A stretch of DNA of 58,668 nucleotides from contig JAJTWY010000021.1 of NCBI GenBank assembly GCA_021463165.1, forward strand, positions 1-58,668, given 5' to 3'. The notes beneath the pieces were generated by a model. The model searched no databases and was not told the DNA's origin. It saw nothing but the letters and a program-made list of their open reading frames with translations. This DNA is from Pyrinomonadaceae bacterium (GTDB taxonomy: Bacteria; Acidobacteriota; Blastocatellia; Pyrinomonadales; Pyrinomonadaceae). The position numbers and the translations under genes were made by a program. Shown in pieces: positions 44,325 to 52,947 of the stretch; position 1 is the first letter of the stretch, and each line of letters opens with the position of its first letter.

Positions 44325-47300
44325 CTAATTATCTATCACGGGCTCTTGTTTCCGCGAACGCCGTCGCTCGGCTTTCCATTGTTTTCGCAGAGCCTCGACA
44401 TCGAATTTGCGCCGAGTGCCGTCACGCATATTTTCAACCTCGTGTTGAACTCGCGCGGCGATCAAACGATATGCTTCAGTGTTCGGCACGCCCTCGGTCA
44501 TTTTTACGAGTTCATCGTACTCGAGAAATCTGCCGACCTTTGCACCGACCTTTGCACCGATACTGCTAGATTTAGGGATCACCATTCCCTTCGGAAACGC
44601 ATCATACGTGCCCCAAATATAGATCGGCAAAATACCGATCTTCTGGTTAAGTGCAAGATAGCCGATTATGGGTTTGAACTCGGCGATCTGACCCGATTCC
44701 TGGCGGCCGCCTTCGGGGAATATTAGTGCGTTATAGCCATCATTCAGAATTTGCGTCACGTGCCGCAGCGACTGCCGAAGCGAACCTGTGCGTTCGATCG
44801 GAACGAGCGTCGTGAAATTGTTCATATACGCACGTTTGTACTTTGTATCGAACCAATAATCAGCCGCCGCTACTGCAACGGTCTGCTCGGCGACATCTTT
44901 TCCAAGCGCCCGTTTCACCAAACCTGTATCGATGTGCGATGTGTGATTCGGCGCCACGATGAAATTGACGTGTTGCGGTACATTCGTCTCGCCTTCGATC
45001 GAGGTATCGAGTACGGTCGAATAGAGCGTGTCTTGTGCAAGATCAACAATGGCATTTCCGGCGCGGCGAATGAGCGATGGAATATAGATCTCTTCGTCGT
45101 CTTTCTTCTCTTCAACACGCGGCTCGTCCGCAAGTTTCTTCGATTTATCAACGCGATTCACTGCCGTCAAAAGCTCGCGAACGGTTTGAACTTCGTTCAG
45201 CGTATCAGGTGACGGAATTCGACCGCCTGCGTCTTCGACGGCAGCTTGTAGTTCGACGAACATTAACGAATCGAACCCAAGGTCGGCGAGTTTGTCCTCC
45301 ATCGCAACTTCGCTCAACGCTCGATTTGAAACGCTTGCGACGATCTTGCGGATCCAAAGTGCATTGTCGTCGCCCTTAGCTTCGACGACGGTCTTTGTTT
45401 TTGACTTCGCACGGTCTTCGAGCGTCTGCAGCATCTCCACGACCTCAGGACGCTTCACTTTGCGGGTCGCCGTACGCGGCAGTTCGAACGGCGTAACGTG
45501 TAGGACCTTGACACGTTTGAAAAAGGCGATACCTGCCGAAACCTCGCGGAAATGTTCTTCAACCTTCTTGTTGGCCTCACTTCGCGTGAGCGAGATGTCA
45601 TGTTCATAATCCGGCACGACAAGCGCGGCGATCTTTTCGCCGCCGTCGACGTCGGGCAAACCGACTACGCTCATCTCCTTGATAAAGCTCGACTTGCCGT
45701 ATAGATCCTCGATCTCGTCGGGATAGATGTTCTTGCCGTTCGAATCGATAATGACATCTTTCGAACGGCCGACAATGAACAAATTTCCGTCCTCATCGAT
45801 TCGGCCAAGGTCGCCGGTCTTGAGCCAGCGATCTTGCAGAACGGCCTCGGTCGCAGCCTCATTATTGTAATAGCCAAGCATCACATTCTGCCCGCGTGCG
45901 AAGACCTCGCCGACGCCGTTCTCATCCGGCGAATCGATCTTGACCTCAACGCCCGGCAACGGCTTGCCGACGCTCCCTTTGAGCATCTTGTTGCCCGGAC
46001 GAGCAACGGTGAGCACCGGTGACGACTCGGTCAGCCCGTAACCTTCGAGCACGGTGAATCCAAGTCCGTGCAGGTCTTTCTGCACCTTTTCGCTCAATGC
46101 TGAACCGCCGGAAATGAGATACCGCATCTTGCCGCCCATTCCCTGATGGATCGGGAAAAAGACGATCGGCCCGAGATTGAACGGCGTATTGTCGCGTATC
46201 CAAGCGTTGAATTCGATCACATTGTCTGCCAGATCAGCGATCCAATCGCCTCGTTCTCGCAAACGAGTTTTGATCCGACGATGCAGCATCTCCCACAACG
46301 CCGGAACCCCGACCATGCCAGTAACATGCCCATTTTCAATGGTTTTCGAGAGGTCTTCGGCGGTGAGCTCATTGAGATATGTGATCTGCGTGCCGTTCGA
46401 GAACGGCGTCAAAAAGCCCGCTGAGAACTCGAACGTGTGATGCATCGGCAGCACGCTTAAAACGCCATCGGTCAGATCCATCTCAAGCACCGACGACAGC
46501 ATCGAGATCATGTTGACGAAATTCTTGTGCGACAACATCACAGCTTTCGGCGTGCCCGTCGTGCCCGAAGTAAAGATCAGCGACGCAACCGAATTCGAAT
46601 GAACCTTCGTCGGAAGCAACGCATTGCGCTTCGCCTCTTCGGTCTCAGACCTCATCTCAAAGATGTCGTCGAACGTCCAAACCTTTACATCCAACTCGGC
46701 TTCCGCGAGGGCCTTTTTCAGCTCAGGATGATCGCCAAACAACTTCGGCGAGATCGCGATCGCCGATGCTTCTCCGGCCTTGGCGAACGAGACGATCTCT
46801 GCAACGGTTGACGCCGGATCGATCGGGATCGCCGTCGCTCCGGCTTTGAGAATGCCGAAATACGTCATGCCCCATTCGGGCATATTGTTCGAGAAGAGAA
46901 TGACTCGGCTGTTTGTCGTGATGCCATTCTTGGCAAAGAAACCGGCAGCTCGATACGCCAATTCGCGAACATCTTCGAACGTGTATTGCTCCTTACGGCC
47001 ATTGCGTTCGATCCGCATCGCAACACGTGTCGAGAATCGCTTGACCGCAGTTTCGAAGAGATCGATGAGGTCTTTGTAGGTGTATGCTCGTTTCTCAACA
47101 GCCTTCAACTCTTCCTCAAGTGTCGGGAGCACCCATTTTCTCATTCCAGGGAAATGAATATTGAGCCAGTAATCGTACCAATCGAGCTTTTCAGGATACC
47201 AAGGCAGCAGATGCTTCTCTTTCTCTTTGATCGAACCGATCAAGGCACGTACATTGTCCGATCGATACAAATATTCGTTATCGATCATGAACGGCTTGAA

Positions 47301-48746
47301 CATCGCGAACGCGTCCATCGTCGCCTGCGTTGATTCCTTGAAACCTTCGGTCGATTTTTTAAGGTCCGCGATGATATTGCCAATGCGGCCGCCGCCCCAA
47401 CGCGGCGTCGCTTTGTCCATCAGATCGTCGGCACGTTTTGCGAGCTTGTTCAGCATCGGGGCCGAGGTCAGTTCGTAAGCACGCTGCCTTACGGGAACAG
47501 CCTCGACCATTCCCGCCAATTTGTTAGCGATCTTGTTTCCGGTCTCTTTCTCCTCAAAGTGCCGTCGCTTATACAAGCCGACAAGCCCTACGATCCGCTT
47601 CATATCGTTCGGGTTCGAATCACCCGACGATGCCTGAAACACAAGCGGCGGCTTGTTATCAACCAGCACATTCATCGCCGCGGCAAGAATGGCGCCGGCG
47701 ACCATATCGACCGGAATAATATCGAGAATGAGCTTTTCATTGACGGGGATTACCGGCTGCCCGCGAAGCGCGATCAAGATCAACGGCGCCGTCGTCGTGA
47801 AACCTTCGTTCCAGCCCGGAAACGGGTACGCTTGTGAAGATTCGACGATCGATGGACGTACCAAGGTCTTCACAATGTCGTCCTGAGCCGCAATGATCTG
47901 CTCAGCGAGTGATTTTGAATAAGTGTAGATGTTCGTCCAACCCCAATACTCCGCACGCTCCGCACCAAGCTCTGTCGTTCGTTCGCGGATCCACATCTTG
48001 CGTTCGCGGAAGATCGCTGATTTTAGTTCCGTCTCGTCGTCAGGATCACGGCCTTCGTCTATAAAACGCTTGCGGGCTTGCTCGCGAAACTTCGCAGCTT
48101 GAACGGCGTCATCCGCCTCTTGTCTCGCTTGTTCCGACAATCTCGCACAATCTTCGACCTCGCGATTTACGTCGAATGTCGTTCCAACAAGTTCATCTTT
48201 ACGCGGGAAATAGCCGACCACAGGCTCATTCTCCCAGATCGGTCCGCTGCGTTTTCCCGCAACAAAACACGTCGAAACATGCACCAGCCGTGGCTTTTTC
48301 ATCATCCGCGCAAGCTTGATGATGTTGTTCGAACCATTGATATTCGTTCTCAATGCCGATTCGAGCGGCGGATTGAACGTCACGTTTCCCGCACCATTTA
48401 TCAGCACATCGCATTGCCGCATGATCTTCGCGGCCTCAGATTCCTCCATGCCGAGATACTCGTTGCCTACATCCCCATTCACCGGTGCGACCTTGCTCTT
48501 GATAAAATCCTCAAACCCGTCGCCGTACTTCTCGCGCAGCGGATCGAACGTCGGACTCGTCACAATGCTCGTCCAGAATCTGATCTTCGATTCGTTCGCA
48601 TCCCGCGCCCGCACCGTCGCATAAACCTTGCCGATATCCGGAAAATTATGCAGCAGCATCGACAACGTAACCTTGCCCACAAAGCCGGTCCCGCCGATAA
48701 AGAAGATCTTCTTACCCTTAAATATTTCTGTTGGTGATAGTTTCAT
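44325..48746 (-). CDS. ElbD-like ether-lipid synthase: acyl reductase + acyl-ACP ligase + ACP + acyltransferase
   Basis: 1473 residues, four domains. (1) ~10-560: fatty-acyl reductase (male-sterility/SDR type) with GGTGFVGK at 18-25 and TYSKSLAE near 276. (2) ~565-1110: adenylating ligase with FTSGTTGTPKAVMLSHKNF (~725) and EGYGLTESSP (~902). (3) ~1125-1200: acyl carrier domain, LGFDSLMF with the phosphopantetheine serine (~1158). (4) ~1240-1440: PlsC-like acyltransferase with NHTSHID (H-x4-D) and FPEGGR. A similar set of domains is found in myxobacterial ElbD, which makes alkyl-ether lipids. No transmembrane helix is evident. It could load, reduce and transfer a fatty chain on one polypeptide. 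Its 5' end occurs twice more upstream. Confidence 0.85.
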   Translation of the reverse strand: MKLSPTEIFKGKKIFFIGGTGFVGKVTLSMLLHNFPDIGKVYATVRARDANESKIRFWTSIVTSPTFDPLREKYGDGFEDFIKSKVAPVNGDVGNEYLGMEESEAAKIMRQCDVLINGAGNVTFNPPLESALRTNINGSNNIIKLARMMKKPRLVHVSTCFVAGKRSGPIWENEPVVGYFPRKDELVGTTFDVNREVEDCARLSEQARQEADDAVQAAKFREQARKRFIDEGRDPDDETELKSAIFRERKMWIRERTTELGAERAEYWGWTNIYTYSKSLAEQIIAAQDDIVKTLVRPSIVESSQAYPFPGWNEGFTTTAPLILIALRGQPVIPVNEKLILDIIPVDMVAGAILAAAMNVLVDNKPPLVFQASSGDSNPNDMKRIVGLVGLYKRRHFEEKETGNKIANKLAGMVEAVPVRQRAYELTSAPMLNKLAKRADDLMDKATPRWGGGRIGNIIADLKKSTEGFKESTQATMDAFAMFKPFMIDNEYLYRSDNVRALIGSIKEKEKHLLPWYPEKLDWYDYWLNIHFPGMRKWVLPTLEEELKAVEKRAYTYKDLIDLFETAVKRFSTRVAMRIERNGRKEQYTFEDVRELAYRAAGFFAKNGITTNSRVILFSNNMPEWGMTYFGILKAGATAIPIDPASTVAEIVSFAKAGEASAIAISPKLFGDHPELKKALAEAELDVKVWTFDDIFEMRSETEEAKRNALLPTKVHSNSVASLIFTSGTTGTPKAVMLSHKNFVNMISMLSSVLEMDLTDGVLSVLPMHHTFEFSAGFLTPFSNGTQITYLNELTAEDLSKTIENGHVTGMVGVPALWEMLHRRIKTRLRERGDWIADLADNVIEFNAWIRDNTPFNLGPIVFFPIHQGMGGKMRYLISGGSALSEKVQKDLHGLGFTVLEGYGLTESSPVLTVARPGNKMLKGSVGKPLPGVEVKIDSPDENGVGEVFARGQNVMLGYYNNEAATEAVLQDRWLKTGDLGRIDEDGNLFIVGRSKDVIIDSNGKNIYPDEIEDLYGKSSFIKEMSVVGLPDVDGGEKIAALVVPDYEHDISLTRSEANKKVEEHFREVSAGIAFFKRVKVLHVTPFELPRTATRKVKRPEVVEMLQTLEDRAKSKTKTVVEAKGDDNALWIRKIVASVSNRALSEVAMEDKLADLGFDSLMFVELQAAVEDAGGRIPSPDTLNEVQTVRELLTAVNRVDKSKKLADEPRVEEKKDDEEIYIPSLIRRAGNAIVDLAQDTLYSTVLDTSIEGETNVPQHVNFIVAPNHTSHIDTGLVKRALGKDVAEQTVAVAAADYWFDTKYKRAYMNNFTTLVPIERTGSLRQSLRHVTQILNDGYNALIFPEGGRQESGQIAEFKPIIGYLALNQKIGILPIYIWGTYDAFPKGMVIPKSSSIGAKVGAKVGRFLEYDELVKMTEGVPNTEAYRLIAARVQHEVENMRDGTRRKFDVEALRKQWKAERRRSRKQEPVIDN

Positions 48747-49152
48747 ATGGAACGCACACGCTCTGCTTGCAAATCAGCGTGCGAAGCACGCTTCATAAGT
48801 TTAGCTACAGGTGAAGCGAAGCGTAACCTGTAGCTCAAACGCCCGCAATCCCGTTAGCGTGTGTAACCTGCGTAATCTGTTTCATACCGCGTGTTTCACA
48901 CGCTCGAATCACGTGCGGCCACAGTTCTACACATTTCGCTTCGCTCCATGTGTAGCTAAAGTTATTTTGTGTGCTCCGCACACCTGTTCCCACCAATAAA
49001 AAATATCGTCTTGCCCTTAAAAATTTCTGTTGGTGATAGTTTCATTAACAAATGCGTGCAAAGCACGCTTTACAACTTTAGCTACAGGTGAAGCGAAGCG
49101 TAACCTGTAGCTCAAACGCCCGCAATCCCGTTAGCGTGTGTAACACGCGATA
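48747..49152. repeat. REP-rich intergenic block upstream of the elbD-like gene
   Basis: No gene. A hairpin AGCTACAGGT...ACCTGTAGCT spans 48803-48835 inside a 67-base stretch (48801-48867) that recurs almost perfectly at 49078-49144. A second hairpin CTACACAT...ATGTGTAG spans 48927-48955, and GTGTGC-TCC-GCACAC spans 48969-48983. Between 48986 and 49045 lies a copy of the downstream gene's start. The whole block is flanked by the RAYT gene. Confidence 0.8.
48986..49045 (-). repeat. second copy of the elbD-like gene start
   Basis: The first ~60 bp of the downstream gene reappear: ATG at 49045, then MKLSPTEIFKGK-x-IFFIGG, before diverging at the same point (after GGG-A-AC, about codon 20) as the third copy. 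The following bases are a REP palindrome, so it cannot encode a protein. It is a partial duplication, not an alternative start. Confidence 0.85.
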
Positions 49153-49587
49153 TCAATCCCACAAATACTGACGGTTGAATTCAACGCCATGCCTTACTAA
49201 CAATTCAAGATACTCATCCTCAAACGACTGTCTCGCATGATGATTTTTCTGATTCTTGATATACGAGCGAACTTTTTCCGCGACAGATGAACTAACCGTG
49301 AACGCTCCATAACGACGTTGCCACGAGAAGTTTGGATTATGCCGCTTTGCCCATTTCGACGAGTTTGCCTTCAACTCGCGCATAAATGCCGCAAAATCGC
49401 ACGGCAACAGCAACACGAGCAAATGCACATGATCCGGCATGCCGTTGATCTCGATTGGAATTCCTTTCCACCCTTTCGCAATTCCACCAAGATACCTATG
49501 CAGTTCGTTTTCCCAACTCGCGTCGATCAACGGCTCGCCGCCCTTTGTCCTGAAAACGATGTGATACACGAATCGAGTATGTGCCAT
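49153..49587 (-). mobile_element. RAYT / IS200-IS605-family Y1 transposase
   Basis: 144 residues with the Y1 layout: FVYHIVFRTKGGEPLI at the start, GMPDHVHLLVLLLP with the metal-binding HUH pair (H-V-H), and SYIKNQKNHHARQSF containing the catalytic Tyr in the usual YIxNQxxHH context. Such REP-associated tyrosine transposases move or maintain extragenic palindromes. The gene is bracketed by hairpins (48803-48835, 48927-48955, 49080-49112 on one side; 49635-49674 on the other). Length is normal, so it is probably functional. Confidence 0.9.
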
Positions 49588-49634
49588 TTTCCATGCCGCG
49601 TATTACACACGCTTACCTCGTTTGGTCCGAGCTA

Positions 49635-49674
49635 CTACACATTCCGTCCCGACAAGTCGGGACTGCATGTGTAG
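49635..49674. repeat. REP hairpin upstream of the RAYT gene
   Basis: CTACACAT (49635-49642) and ATGTGTAG (49667-49674) enclose GTCCCGAC-AA-GTCGGGAC (49646-49663), a double palindrome. The outer arms equal those of the hairpin at 48927-48955, so the RAYT gene lies between related REP units. Downstream, TAGCTAAGGTTATTTGGCG matches TAGCTAAAGTTATTTTGTG at 48953. Confidence 0.85.
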
Positions 49675-49703
49675 CTAAGGTTATTTGGCGTGCTCCGCAC
49701 ACC

Positions 49704-49764
49704 CGTCCCGCCGATTAAAGAAGATCTTTCTGCCCTTAAATATTTCTGTTGGTGATAGTTTCAT
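49704..49764 (-). repeat. third copy of the elbD-like gene start
   Basis: ATG at 49764, then MKLSPTEIFKGRKIFF followed by a one-base insertion and the GGCGGGAC segment, diverging into REP sequence at the same point as copy two. It lies 13 bases after the nuclease-methyltransferase stop, so the ancestral order was probably methyltransferase, then the elbD-like gene, before REP/RAYT units pushed them about 1 kb apart. Confidence 0.85.
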
Positions 49765-49777
49765 TAGATGTTTCGTT

Positions 49778-52015
49778 TTACACGATCGCGAACAGCTCTC
49801 CTTGGCCTGTTTCATCGAGCCTCCACTGATCTTCACCCATTTTGACCGCGATGGTTTCTAAGACGTTAAGTATGGTTTGCTTTTCTGGCGTTTTTCCGTT
49901 CTTTAGTAGCGGCATTATTTCAAGATAAATGTCATCGATATGCGGATATTTACCTTCGCGGGCCAAACGTCGCATCATCGAGACGATGTAATACTTTATT
50001 CTTACCTCGACAGGAATGCTGGCTCTGAATTTCTCCTCTTTCTTGAGGTTGTATTTTTGGGTTTCATTGTCGAAGTCGAAGTTGCTCGCGAGAAACGGCG
50101 TCAAATCTTTATATTTCTTCGCGACTAGATCGAGAATGTTCAGTTCCATAAACTTGATGACGATGTCGTCATTGATTTCCTCGATCGTCGCGCCGTTACG
50201 GTGGGCGATGATGTCTTCGATAGCCTGATGAATCAGATCGGTCACGTCACCGCCGAGATTGGCCTTCATTATGGACTTTGGATTGCGAACTTTCCTGAAG
50301 TTGATAATCAATTGCCCCGAAAGAACCGTGAATGGATGCTGGCGCTTTTTGAAGCTTGTCTGTCCATTGTTCTGCCTCACCGCACCCGCGTATTCGAAAC
50401 CTGCCGTCTCTGCCGAATCGACGATCAAGTGCCAATACGCTGGATCCTGATGCTGGAAGACAAACGACATCCATCGGTCGAACTTGAGAACGCGGAACAT
50501 TTCCTTGATCGATTCGGAAATAAGTCTTGAATAATCATCCTTCGTCTTGTTGTGCTCGCCGCCCTCGATGGCTTCCTGCTTGTAATCTTCCTCGGTAACT
50601 TCCAAATCTAGCCACGCATTCCACATCACAGAGAGATCGAGATATTGAATCTTCTTTCCATATGGCGGATCGGTATAAATGTAATCGACTGTTTCATCTT
50701 CGATGAAACTTAAATTTGTCGCAGTTCCTTTGACGATCTGAGCATTCTTGACAGTTTTCTCCGTGATTAGAGGGGCAATCTCCTTTTTTGCGTTAATGAC
50801 CTTCTTAAGCTTTCCAGCAAATGTTACCCATAAATCGACGCGACCTGGTTCTTTAGCCTTGCGGTAGCGATACATCGCAAAGATGCTGCTATTTCCCCTC
50901 CCTTCGGACCGGCCAGCAGAAGCATGATAGGTAAGGTTAAATTTGTTTAGTGAACTCGAAAACATTAATAGCAAGATATCGCGAACCTTCTGATTGGGTT
51001 CTTGTAGGATGATGTGCTTTAGCGTAACCAACTCGGCGAGTTGTTCGCGTGTAAATACTTGGTCCAAATACTTAAAATCCGAAGAAGAATCCATCCTTAT
51101 ATTGCGGGGATACGGGTATCTATCTAGTGCGGTTTCGACTTCTTCCTCAGTTTTTGGACGCTTATTCTTAAATTGTTTGCCAACACGATCAAACGCATCC
51201 TGCAGGTCACTCAAAGAAACCGGGCTCACAAGGTTCTTGACAAAGAAAATCGATAGCGGATTTAGGTCAATGTGAATAGCTCGACGACCGGTCATCAAAG
51301 CTTCCACAACTGTCACGCCAGTTCCGCCGAATGGATCAAGTACTAAGTCGTTGGGTTTCGTGAAGTTGGTAATATATGCCTGGACTATTTGATACGCCTG
51401 CTTCGTGAAATAGCCATGAACACCATAGTGGCGCTTCGACGATTGCTTACTTATTCCTCTGATCTCAGCTAAAGACTTCCGCGAAAGATAATCGAAGTCG
51501 ACTTCCGCTTTGCCACTGTCGATGTGCGTTTCGTATCTCGCAAACGCACTCGGTGAGAGATGTTGTGCAAGTTCGTTCCAATGTTTTTCAATCTCGGAGA
51601 GCGTAAAATAGAGAACGGCATCTTCCTTATTGATGCGAAAGAGTACGAACTCGCGGCCGTTGCACAGTGCAAAATAGGGAACATTTATCTCAGGATGAAT
51701 GGCGTAAAAGAAAGCTTGTTCGCGGTTTTTCCCGGTCGTGATCGTTTCGTCCGGCCCCTTTGCATCGAGAACCCACGCAATCTTGCCGTCCACTTCGAAC
51801 AGGTAATCGGGAAAATTTGTAAGCGCGACCTCTTTTGAACCGACCGTTACAAACGGATGCCGCAGCTTTTTGCTGCGAATGATCCTGTTTTGGCCCTGGG
51901 CGGAGTAGCCGAGACCTTTTAAGATCGGCACAATGAGTTCCTCACGCACAGAGTCCTCCTTAAAGTCGGCGGACTTTAAAAGATCAAAATCGAAATCTGT
52001 GAAGAGATGGTCCAT
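49778..52015 (-). CDS. fused restriction-type nuclease / DNA methyltransferase
   Basis: 745 residues from MDHLFTDFDFDLLKSADFKE. Residues ~20-140 match the HsdR N-terminal PD-(D/E)xK nuclease: FPDYLFEVDGKIAWVLDAKG gives D70 and the D84-x-K86 pair. A methyltransferase follows: DPFGGTGVTVVEALMTGRRA (motif I, ~225) and DETVDYIYTDPPYGKKIQYL (motif IV, ~447, DPPY), which fits N6-adenine or N4-cytosine methylation. The ~200 residues between and the tail should recognise DNA. This is a type IIG-like architecture, a self-contained restriction-modification protein or a solitary methylase; which cannot be told here. Upstream, in the same operon, lie a Phd-VapC pair and a frameshifted small gene. Confidence 0.8.
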   Translation of the reverse strand: MDHLFTDFDFDLLKSADFKEDSVREELIVPILKGLGYSAQGQNRIIRSKKLRHPFVTVGSKEVALTNFPDYLFEVDGKIAWVLDAKGPDETITTGKNREQAFFYAIHPEINVPYFALCNGREFVLFRINKEDAVLYFTLSEIEKHWNELAQHLSPSAFARYETHIDSGKAEVDFDYLSRKSLAEIRGISKQSSKRHYGVHGYFTKQAYQIVQAYITNFTKPNDLVLDPFGGTGVTVVEALMTGRRAIHIDLNPLSIFFVKNLVSPVSLSDLQDAFDRVGKQFKNKRPKTEEEVETALDRYPYPRNIRMDSSSDFKYLDQVFTREQLAELVTLKHIILQEPNQKVRDILLLMFSSSLNKFNLTYHASAGRSEGRGNSSIFAMYRYRKAKEPGRVDLWVTFAGKLKKVINAKKEIAPLITEKTVKNAQIVKGTATNLSFIEDETVDYIYTDPPYGKKIQYLDLSVMWNAWLDLEVTEEDYKQEAIEGGEHNKTKDDYSRLISESIKEMFRVLKFDRWMSFVFQHQDPAYWHLIVDSAETAGFEYAGAVRQNNGQTSFKKRQHPFTVLSGQLIINFRKVRNPKSIMKANLGGDVTDLIHQAIEDIIAHRNGATIEEINDDIVIKFMELNILDLVAKKYKDLTPFLASNFDFDNETQKYNLKKEEKFRASIPVEVRIKYYIVSMMRRLAREGKYPHIDDIYLEIMPLLKNGKTPEKQTILNVLETIAVKMGEDQWRLDETGQGELFAIV

Positions 52016-52094
52016 ACTTGCATTACCTTGTCTGAAGTGCCATTGACAGAACTTCCGCGTTTCGCGGCACTTAGCTACGTCGTTTACGGCGTGG

Positions 52095-52306
52095 TCAGCG
52101 TTGGTCAAGAGCTCGAGAGGGCGTTTTAACGTCCTTGCCATTCCTTGCTCTAGCCGCCCGGAACCCATTCGCTACCGCTCCCGGTTCTGACAAATCGGCC
52201 TTAACCCTTTCCAACAATTCAACCAATTCTTCCAAAGTCGGAGGCGGCTCAATCAACTCTTTTGGGTATGGATAAAATTCGTATTTTCCTTAACGAATTC
52301 TGTCAT
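52095..52306 (-). pseudogene. frameshifted small gene between vapC and the methyltransferase
   Basis: ATG at 52306, with GGTGAGG upstream and only four bases from the vapC stop, opens MTEFVKEN and soon terminates. Adding one A to the four-A run at 52284-52287 (minus strand) gives a continuous ~70-residue protein, EFYPYPKELIEPPPTLEELV ... NGKDVKTPSRALDQR, ending in TGA at 52095. No in-frame start exists otherwise. I recognise no domain. Either a real frameshift or a homopolymer sequencing error; it is co-oriented with vapC and the methyltransferase and therefore part of their operon. Confidence 0.6.
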
Positions 52307-52310
52307 TACC

Positions 52311-52688
52311 TCACCTTCCAAATTCTCTGCCCGCAAGCGGAACAACCTTCGACTTGAGTATCTTTCGATCTCGCGTCAGTAACGGTATCCCCTCGACAAT
52401 ACTTGTTGCGGCAATAATCTCGTCAGCCGGATCGGAACGGAAATCGAGAGCGGTGCTAGCGCGGGCAATCTCCACAGTTATTGGATAAACCGTCGCCTGT
52501 CGGAGAAATTTTCTGAATGCAACGCCATCAACATCAATGGAAATTCGTTTCCGTTGTACGAGTTTTGAAATTTCCCACAAGACAATATCCGATATAGCAA
52601 CGGGCACGCCGTCGAGCAATGCAAACTCGCGCTCTGAGAGGCCGCCGATCAAGCCATCTACAACTATGTGCGTGTCAAGATTCAGCAT
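52311..52688 (-). CDS. VapC-family PIN-domain toxin
   Basis: 125 residues with a PIN nuclease fold: NLDTHIVVDGLIGG gives the first acidic residue (D5), DIVLWEISKLV the Glu (39), SDPADEIIAATSIVEGIPLL the third Asp (89), and TRDRKIL the fourth (107). Such toxins cut RNA, often tRNA, when their antitoxin is degraded. The upstream antitoxin overlaps it by 14 bp, so they form one module. Target unknown. Confidence 0.9.
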   Translation of the reverse strand: MLNLDTHIVVDGLIGGLSEREFALLDGVPVAISDIVLWEISKLVQRKRISIDVDGVAFRKFLRQATVYPITVEIARASTALDFRSDPADEIIAATSIVEGIPLLTRDRKILKSKVVPLAGREFGR

Positions 52689-52905
52689 CCCATTTGATTC
52701 CCGTCGACATTATGTCCCCGTGTATCTTGATTTGCCCCTTCATCGAGCCTATCCATTCGGAGTTGTTAGGCCTAATCGGTATGACTTTTGCGACGGGTTT
52801 GCCCCGCTTCTCAACAACGATGCCGTCACCGTCCAACTCATCGAAGATCTTGAGACACTTCGCCTTGAATTCTGTTGCGCTAATTGTTCGAGTTTTGGTT
52901 TTCAT
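52675..52905 (-). CDS. Phd/YefM-type antitoxin
   Basis: 76 residues from ATG 52905: MKTKTRTISATEFKAKCLKI with the short helix-strand DNA-binding domain of Phd/YefM antitoxins, then VVEKRGKPVAKVIPI, and a C-terminal tail (GDIMSTGIKWDAES) that would wrap the toxin. ATG at 52947 is possible but adds residues that overlap the operator. Autorepression at the palindrome just upstream is expected. It overlaps the toxin gene by 14 bp. Confidence 0.88.
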   Translation of the reverse strand: MKTKTRTISATEFKAKCLKIFDELDGDGIVVEKRGKPVAKVIPIRPNNSEWIGSMKGQIKIHGDIMSTGIKWDAES

Positions 52906-52936
52906 AGCAAAAATCATATCATACCGACCAGTCAGA

Positions 52937-52946
52937 TGACCGGTCA
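52937..52946. promoter_or_regulatory. palindromic operator-like site before the Phd antitoxin
   Basis: TGACCGGTCA (52937-52946) is a perfect 10-bp palindrome, and ACCGA (52923-52927) with TCGGT (52952-52956) form a second, outer inverted pair. It lies about 30 bases before the antitoxin ATG and overlaps the LarA-like stop. Phd-type antitoxins repress their own operon through such sites; this is an inference. Confidence 0.5.
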
Positions 52947-52947
52947 T

